Assembly: GCA_024763495.1 (NCBI GenBank)
Contig: JANTFJ010000058.1
Coordinates: 1-10,699 of the forward strand
DNA from: Desulfobulbaceae bacterium
Lineage (GTDB): Bacteria > Desulfobacterota > Desulfobulbia > Desulfobulbales > SURF-16
Length of the DNA stretch: 10,699 nt
Direction of reading: 5' to 3'
Shown here piece after piece: positions 7,501 to 10,699 of the stretch. Within the stretch, counting starts at the first letter, position 1. Each line of letters opens with the position of its first letter. The notes under the pieces are model-generated. The model searched no databases. It was not told the DNA's origin and saw nothing but the letters and a program-made list of their open reading frames with translations. The position numbers and the translations under genes were made by a program.

Positions 7501-7841
7501 TTTTCCAGGTTCTCGCCCACGTAAAAACGGACAACAAGCATGCTCCGGCCCGCCATTGAAGTAGAATAGATGTACTCTACGCCAGGGAGTTCATAGAGCA
7601 GTTTTTCCATGGGAATAGAGACCCGTTCCTCCACCTCCCTGGGGGTCGCGCCGGGCATGGAGACCATGACGTCGATCATCGGCACCTTGATTTGCGGTTC
7701 TTCTTCCCTGGGCAGCATGACAATAGCCATCAGCCCGAGAAGCAGGGAAGCGATAATCCCTACCGGGGTCAGCCGGGAATCAACAAAGGCGGCTGCCATT
7801 CGTCCGGCAAACCCCGGATGAGCAAATTTCTCTTTATTCAT
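4590..7841 (-). CDS. RND efflux transporter permease (HAE1-like, AcrB/AcrD/AcrF family)
   Basis: The 1083-residue protein is the inner-membrane, proton-driven pump of a tripartite exporter. It has the two-fold RND layout: a first helix (about 25-43), a large periplasmic domain with the PGATPREVEERVSIPMEKLL porter motif (63-82), helices from about 352 to 510, an acidic cytoplasmic linker (511-532), and a second half with TM7 at about 552-573. The second periplasmic loop runs to about 920, followed by helices to about 1070. SIGILVDDAIVVVENIVRHM (410-429) includes Asp416-Asp417, matching the proton-relay aspartates of AcrB. The TM10 relay lysine of AcrB appears replaced by Arg989 in GAGIVVRNSIILVDF. 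Lack of CusA-type TM4 residues argues against a copper or silver pump. Substrate is not evident. It overlaps the adaptor gene by 8 bp and has a weak ribosome site, which fits translational coupling. Confidence 0.95.
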   Translation of the reverse strand: MNKEKFAHPGFAGRMAAAFVDSRLTPVGIIASLLLGLMAIVMLPREEEPQIKVPMIDVMVSMPGATPREVEERVSIPMEKLLYELPGVEYIYSTSMAGRSMLVVRFYVGENLENSIVRLNQKLATNFDRVPHGVSPPLVKPHIIDDVPILALTFHGPGYDHFTLRRLAAQVDDAVKSIHNVAETILIGGTRRQVRIQFDPLLLSSRGLTVTRLISALRQANRQSYSGKIEVTNREIQLQTGLFLRNAKETGRIVVGVFHGAPVYLDEVATIIDGPEEPDNYVLYGDTQGHDEEAAVTLSIAKRPGSNAVSVVKEVLKKVDSLKGTLIPADLKVSITRDYGYTAAEKSNELLFHMGIAVFGVALLILFFLGWQESMVVMLAIPSTLALTLLIFYLYGYTLNRITLFALIFSIGILVDDAIVVVENIVRHMRLPRNRDRNLADIVVESVIEVGNPTILATWAVIAAIMPMAFVGGLMGPYMRPIPLGSSAAMIFSLLIAFSVTPWAAVKILNRKCTPTECSLEPEEEDDGHAPDDFFTRLYHRFMEPLLASGMWRFVFFTSITALLLAACSMVYFELVKVKMLPFDNKSEFQVILDTPEGSTLEHTGRVALEMAEVIKADPAVINYQIYAGIASPYNFNGLVRHYFMRRGPTVADIQVNLLPKHERKLKSHDIAVRVRPALAAIARKYGAAVAVAEVPPGPPVLQTLVAEIYGPGDTERVKLATEIKQIFETCEGVVDVDWYREQSRKRLLITVDKEKAALNNISVEEVTRTVQTAMQGISIDLFHQPGDKEEINIILELPRSQRTSIESLLNIGLRSSRNPGAPLIPLRELVKVTKTPVEQPIYRKNLKPVIYVTADVAGTVESPVYAILAMNKRLAELDAADYGGSDGRINIYNINQPFTTAQPAVKWDGEWHITVKVFRDLGLAFCVVMILIYMLMVGWFKDYFTPLVVMAAIPFSLIGILPAHWGFGAFFTATSMIGFMAGAGIVVRNSIILVDFIELRIRQGLPLAEAVVEAGAVRFRPMLLTALAVIVGSSVILADPIFQGLAIALMFGEIASLLVSRMAVPVLYFMLKKHSHKTITSS

Positions 7842-8880
7842 TTGCTTCGATAATCAGGGGCCGGCCATCCTGCAAGCGGGCAGCTCCCCTGATAACAACC
7901 AGTTCACCGGGGTCTAAGCCGGCAATTATTTCAACCCTGCCGTTGTACTCGGTTCCAGTCCGAACCAACCGCAAACGGGCGCGTTTATCCTTGACCACAA
8001 AAACAATTTTCATCTGTCCTCTGATAATGAGAGCGGATTCGGCCACCAGCAGCGTGGCCGCGCTTGAATCAACCAGGGATACCCTGGCAAACTGACCGGC
8101 CCTTAAAGCCGGATCGGTCGGAATAGTGATCTTGACAGCGGCTGTGCGGGTCAGGGGATTGGCGGCCGGCGCTATCTCGCTCACTTCTCCTTCCAGGCTG
8201 AGACCTGCCGCCGGAATATTTATCGGCAGCCGGTCGCCGACCGTCACTGCAAGAAGCTGGGCCTCAGGTACCTGGGCGACAACCTGGAGTTTCCGGTTAT
8301 TTTCCAGGGCCAGCAATTCCATGCCCGGAAAGGCAAGATCACCGACATGCGCTGTTTTGCTGGTAACAACCCCGGAAAAAGGAGCAGTAATGGTGGTATA
8401 GTCCAGCATGGTTTCAGCCTCCTGGCAGGCAGCCCTGGCAATGCTGACCATGTCCCGCAGAGACTTCACTGTCTCCAGGGTGGAGGCGTTTTCCTGCCAC
8501 AGTTTTTCTTCCCGTTCCAGGTTACGGCGAGCCCTGGCCAGTTCCGCTGCAGCCCGTGAAAGCCTGGCCTCTATTTCATCGGCTTTGATTTTTACCAGCA
8601 GGCTTTCTTTTTCTACCTCGGAGCCCAGCACCACCGGCAGTTTGATGATCTGGCCAGATATCCTGGCCGCAATGGAGGCATGTTGCACCGCCTCCACGGT
8701 TCCAACCACATTAACCAGGGAATCGGCTGTTTCTATCTTTACCTTGTCAACAGTTACAGGGACAGGGGTAAGAGAAGCAACTGGAACTTTTTTTTCGTTT
8801 TTTTGTTCCCCGCAACCGGATAACAGAAAAAACAGGGCAAAGAGAACTATTCCGGGCGCCAGGGTTGAAGGTTTTATCAT
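7834..8880 (-). CDS. RND efflux periplasmic adaptor subunit (membrane fusion protein), lipoprotein
   Basis: This 348-residue adaptor would bridge the RND pump and the TolC-type channel. A lipoprotein signal ends in LLSGC with Cys23 as the lipidated residue. The two half-lipoyl segments lie at about 62-97 (TVEAVQHASIAARISGQIIK start) and 160-190 (YTTITAPFSGVVTSKTAHVG). They flank a short alpha-helical hairpin (about 100-158). A beta-barrel domain (about 198-270) and a membrane-proximal domain (about 275-348) follow. It is somewhat shorter than AcrA, mainly in the hairpin. A GAGGTGG ribosome site sits inside the end of the outer-membrane gene, and the start overlaps that stop by 4 bp. The stop overlaps the RND start by 8 bp. 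Confidence 0.94.
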   Translation of the reverse strand: MIKPSTLAPGIVLFALFFLLSGCGEQKNEKKVPVASLTPVPVTVDKVKIETADSLVNVVGTVEAVQHASIAARISGQIIKLPVVLGSEVEKESLLVKIKADEIEARLSRAAAELARARRNLEREEKLWQENASTLETVKSLRDMVSIARAACQEAETMLDYTTITAPFSGVVTSKTAHVGDLAFPGMELLALENNRKLQVVAQVPEAQLLAVTVGDRLPINIPAAGLSLEGEVSEIAPAANPLTRTAAVKITIPTDPALRAGQFARVSLVDSSAATLLVAESALIIRGQMKIVFVVKDKRARLRLVRTGTEYNGRVEIIAGLDPGELVVIRGAARLQDGRPLIIEANE

Positions 8881-10262
8881 TTAACCACCTCATTTTCAGC
8901 AGCCGTCTCCGGGGAGCATTTACCGGCATACTGGGGTAAACCCATGGCCCAGCGCAGGTCGGCCAGAGCAACCTTCATATTCGACCGGGCCATACTCCGA
9001 CGGACAAGAGCGTCCGTCAGCCTGGTCTCAACATCGATTAACTCGGAAGAAAGAAGCAGCCCCTCTTTGAAGCGCAGACGGCTGAGTCGGGCGCTTTCAG
9101 ATGCCTGTTCTACCATTTTGTCCGTAACCAGGCAGCGCTCGGCTGCCTGGCGATAATTAAGATCAGCCTGCTTGATCTCAAGATCCATGGCTAATTTAAT
9201 TTTTTTCCGCATTGCCCTGATCCTTGATAAATCCGCCATGGCCCGGGCGATATCAGCCGAGGTCTTATTGCCTTCAAAAAGCGCGTAGTTAATTTTTACT
9301 CCAGCCATCCAGGAATCGCCCTCGCCCATGCTCACATAGCCCTTATCATATTGATAAGAGGCAAAACCGTCAACTGTCGGCAGATTGCCGCCCCTGGCAG
9401 CCCGTAACCTTGCCTTTGCCGCTTCTTCGGCCGCGACAAGGCTTTTTAATTCCGGGCGCCGGGCACAGGAACGTTCAACGGGCAGCTGCTGTTCACAGTC
9501 AAACGAGGAATCGATAACCACTTTTTCCTGTTCAAGTCCCAGCAGATTTAAAAAAATTTTGCGGGCCAGCTCAAGACCGTGCCCGGCCATAATAAGATTT
9601 TCCTTTTCCTGTGATACCTGGACTTCGAGGTTAAGCAGGTCAGCCTTGAGCAGGTCGCCTGCCCGGTAACGCGATTCAGCCACGGCCAGGGAAACAGTTC
9701 CAGCCTCAAGGGCGGCCTGGCGGGCCTCGACCATTTCTCCGGCCCTGACTATGGACTGAAAGCCCCGCACCACTTCAAGGGCCAGGCGGGCCAGCACGGC
9801 CTGTCGATCCATTCCTGATTTTTTCAGGCCGGATTTTGCCGCCTCGACAGCCGCCTGATCCCGGCCCTGATTATAAATTCGGTACTCAACACCGAGCTGG
9901 AGATGCAGATCATCTGTCCGGCCGGGATTATTAAAATCAATACTGGGAGAAAAAACACCCTGGTTAAGAATATTTCCAAAAGAATAGATGGGGTTATTGG
10001 TCTGGCTGTATTGACCGGAGAGAGCCAGCCGGGGAAAATATCCCGCCCTTGCCTGGTTGACAGCAGCCCGGGCCGCGGCCATTCTCTCTAAGGCAATGTG
10101 GCTGTCAGGGCTGTTGGCCAGAGCGAAATCAACCGCAGCGCTCGCGGTCCATACTTCGGGCACCGTACTTGTCTCTTCAGCGCTTGAAACGGAAATAGAA
10201 AGAGTAAGTGAGAAACATGTCAGGCAGCATAGCAAAAAAAACAAGCCTCCTGTTTTCCGCAT
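8877..10262 (-). CDS. TolC-family outer membrane efflux protein
   Basis: The 461-residue protein would form the outer-membrane channel of the pump. A signal peptide (about 1-28, ending SVSSA) precedes two repeats of the outer membrane efflux domain (about 38-245 and 265-450). Features seen include the opening WTASAAVDFALANSPD, the ARAGYFPRLALSGQYSQTNNP strand entry, a barrel segment with SPSIDFNNPGRTDD, and long amphipathic helices such as LARLALEVVRGFQSIVRAGE. It is the first gene of the efflux operon and overlaps the adaptor start as ATGA. The ribosome site before its ATG is weak (TGGTG), and a strong hairpin sits 44-95 nt upstream, so translation or transcript stability may be controlled there. 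Confidence 0.94.
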   Translation of the reverse strand: MRKTGGLFFLLCCLTCFSLTLSISVSSAEETSTVPEVWTASAAVDFALANSPDSHIALERMAAARAAVNQARAGYFPRLALSGQYSQTNNPIYSFGNILNQGVFSPSIDFNNPGRTDDLHLQLGVEYRIYNQGRDQAAVEAAKSGLKKSGMDRQAVLARLALEVVRGFQSIVRAGEMVEARQAALEAGTVSLAVAESRYRAGDLLKADLLNLEVQVSQEKENLIMAGHGLELARKIFLNLLGLEQEKVVIDSSFDCEQQLPVERSCARRPELKSLVAAEEAAKARLRAARGGNLPTVDGFASYQYDKGYVSMGEGDSWMAGVKINYALFEGNKTSADIARAMADLSRIRAMRKKIKLAMDLEIKQADLNYRQAAERCLVTDKMVEQASESARLSRLRFKEGLLLSSELIDVETRLTDALVRRSMARSNMKVALADLRWAMGLPQYAGKCSPETAAENEVVK

Positions 10263-10305
10263 AATTACACCATTAAAAAAGGAGCAGAGGTTAAATCTCA
10301 GATAT

Positions 10306-10357
10306 TAACTGCTCACCGGGCTGGACGCGGAAATATGCGGTGCCCGGTGAGCAGTTA
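10306..10357. repeat. Perfect 16-bp-arm inverted repeat in the efflux operon leader
   Basis: TAACTGCTCACCGGGC (10306-10321) and GCCCGGTGAGCAGTTA (10342-10357) are exact reverse complements around a 20-nt loop. No T-run follows on either strand, so it is not a standard intrinsic terminator. It lies 44-95 nt before the first efflux gene. It could be a transcript hairpin controlling stability, an operator, or a REP-like dispersed palindrome; its arm resembles the repeats at 4291 and 4341. Confidence 0.85.
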
Positions 10358-10369
10358 CCTTCTCGAAGG
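10358..10369. promoter_or_regulatory. Small palindrome adjoining the leader hairpin
   Basis: CCTTC-TC-GAAGG has perfect 5-bp arms and abuts the right arm of the larger inverted repeat. Together they could be a regulator site or extend the stem-loop region. Function is unproven. Confidence 0.25.
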
Positions 10370-10496
10370 CATACCACAAAAAACAGTCTCCTGCACGATT
10401 GATATAATAGATTTTTTATAGATTTATAATTTTACATTTAAAGGGGTAGAGAAGGGTAGCTTTTACCCAGCCCGAATATTTACATAACTGGACACT

Positions 10497-10530
10497 CACT
10501 TCGTCATTACGGCATGACGTAATATAAGTG
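10497..10530. promoter_or_regulatory. Nested, mutually exclusive palindromes
   Basis: CGTCAT (10502-10507) pairs with ATGACG (10514-10519). Outside it, CACTT (10497-10501) pairs with AAGTG (10526-10530). ATTACG (10506-10511) also pairs with CGTAAT (10518-10523), so two alternative folds compete. It is placed between the efflux promoter region and the right repeat and could be an operator or a recombination site. Confidence 0.35.
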
Positions 10531-10553
10531 GCATAAGTTGTTTTTTAAACGTA

Positions 10554-10565
10554 ATTAACGTTAAT
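10554..10565. promoter_or_regulatory. Perfect 12-bp palindrome, possible operator
   Basis: ATTAACGTTAAT is an exact palindrome with no spacer in AT-rich sequence, about 50 bp before the right-hand partial reading frame and 290 bp before the efflux operon. It may be a dimeric regulator site, but such AT-rich palindromes can arise by chance. Confidence 0.25.
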
Positions 10566-10602
10566 GGTAATGTATGCTCAAAAATCACACAAAACAATAA
10601 AT

Positions 10603-10698
10603 GTAAGCGCTCCATGAACACCACCCTGCACCCGATTAAACGCCGCGATATACCTGATGTATTATCGCGAGCGTTGAAACGGGCACATGGCGGCATCC
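10603..10698 (+). repeat. Right copy of the 96-bp inverted repeat
   Basis: This is the partner of positions 1-96, in opposite orientation, so the two copies point outward from the cargo. The inner edge is again GTAAGCGCTCC. The flanking bases (AACAATAAAT before the tip) differ from those at the left copy, so there is no inner target duplication. Two substitutions relative to the left copy lie in the segment 10635-10638 and would change two codons of the enclosed reading frame (Ile-Lys here against Phe-Gln on the left). Confidence 0.9.
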
Positions 10699-10699
10699 C
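10614..10699 (+). CDS. Partial reading frame of unknown function, possibly the start of a transposase (right copy)
   Basis: The ATG at 10614 opens the same 28-codon frame as the left copy, here beginning MNTTLHPIKRRDIPDVLSRA, and it runs off the window end. It differs at two residues (Ile-Lys for Phe-Gln). The frame is also open upstream of this ATG back to a TGA at 10515-10517, but that upstream part is not shared with the left copy, so the ATG at 10614 is the conserved start candidate. No clear Shine-Dalgarno sequence is visible. Function is unrecognised, and a mobile-element origin is inferred from duplication only. Confidence 0.35.
   Translation, partial: MNTTLHPIKRRDIPDVLSRALKRAHGGI

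Larger units (their letters stand above)
10263..10602. other. 340-bp region upstream of the efflux operon
   Basis: No credible gene was found. From left to right it contains a 16-bp-arm inverted repeat (10306-10357), an adjoining small palindrome (10358-10369) and an AT-rich tract (10393-10440) likely to hold the core promoter. A short hairpin GGGTA-GCTTT-TACCC (10454-10468), nested palindromes (10497-10530) and a perfect 12-bp palindrome (10554-10565) follow. I could not fit a convincing -35/-10 pair on the minus strand. A plus-strand TATAAT at 10403-10408 has no good -35. The efflux operon promoter is presumed here by position. Confidence 0.6.

Noticed and set aside
10306..10357. Intrinsic terminator
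   Set aside because: Neither strand has a T-run after the stem, and it lies upstream of an operon with no gene ending there.
10496..10696. A 66-codon minus-strand open frame covering the right repeat
   Set aside because: It crosses the sharp repeat boundary, the corresponding frame in the left copy stops early (after about 20 codons), it shows no domain and lies opposite the duplicated outward frame.

Overview
The window looks like a piece of a Gram-negative genome, most probably from a deltaproteobacterial (Desulfobacterota-like) or related environmental lineage. This is inferred from protein style and gene content: a DUF3450/TtpC-type TonB system beside an HAE1-like RND tripartite pump, with mixed GC. 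No rRNA, tRNA or taxonomic marker is present, so the assignment is tentative. All eight complete genes lie on the minus strand and form two operons read from high to low coordinates.

Region 1 (10262 to 4590, minus) is a compact tripartite efflux operon. It encodes a TolC-family outer membrane factor, a lipoprotein-type periplasmic adaptor and an RND inner-membrane permease. The genes overlap by 4 and 8 bp, so they are probably translationally coupled. Together they would form an envelope-spanning, proton-driven exporter. No regulator or substrate-specific gene is present, so the substrate is unknown. The roughly 340 bp leader and upstream region holds a perfect 16-bp-arm inverted repeat close to the first gene and further palindromes near the right-hand boundary.

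Region 2 (4589 to 4171) is a 419-bp gap between the operons. It contains a 139-bp MITE-like element with 16-bp terminal inverted repeats and flanking CTAG. It also holds two degenerate 50-bp-spaced direct repeats, and probably the promoter of the next operon.

Region 3 (4170 to 96, minus) is a TonB2/TtpC-type energy-transduction operon: a DUF3450 periplasmic coiled-coil protein, a long ExbB1/TtpC with periplasmic coiled coil, a short ExbB2, ExbD and TonB. This set uses the proton motive force to energise outer-membrane receptors. No TonB-dependent receptor lies in the window. The TPR gene that often ends such operons is absent, because the sequence changes right at the tonB stop codon into a repeat.

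Both ends (1-96 and 10603-10698) carry the same 96-bp sequence in inverted orientation, with 2 mismatches. Each copy contains the first 28 codons of the same unidentified reading frame, pointing outward. The repeat tip reads GTAAGCG, which recalls IS66-family ends. The 10.5-kb cargo therefore looks bracketed by two copies of a repeated, probably mobile, element; alternatively, the window is a contig broken at a repeat. This flanking structure, the inter-operon MITE and the palindromes are the least ordinary parts. I did not find a clearly novel multi-gene system; both operons belong to recognisable families.
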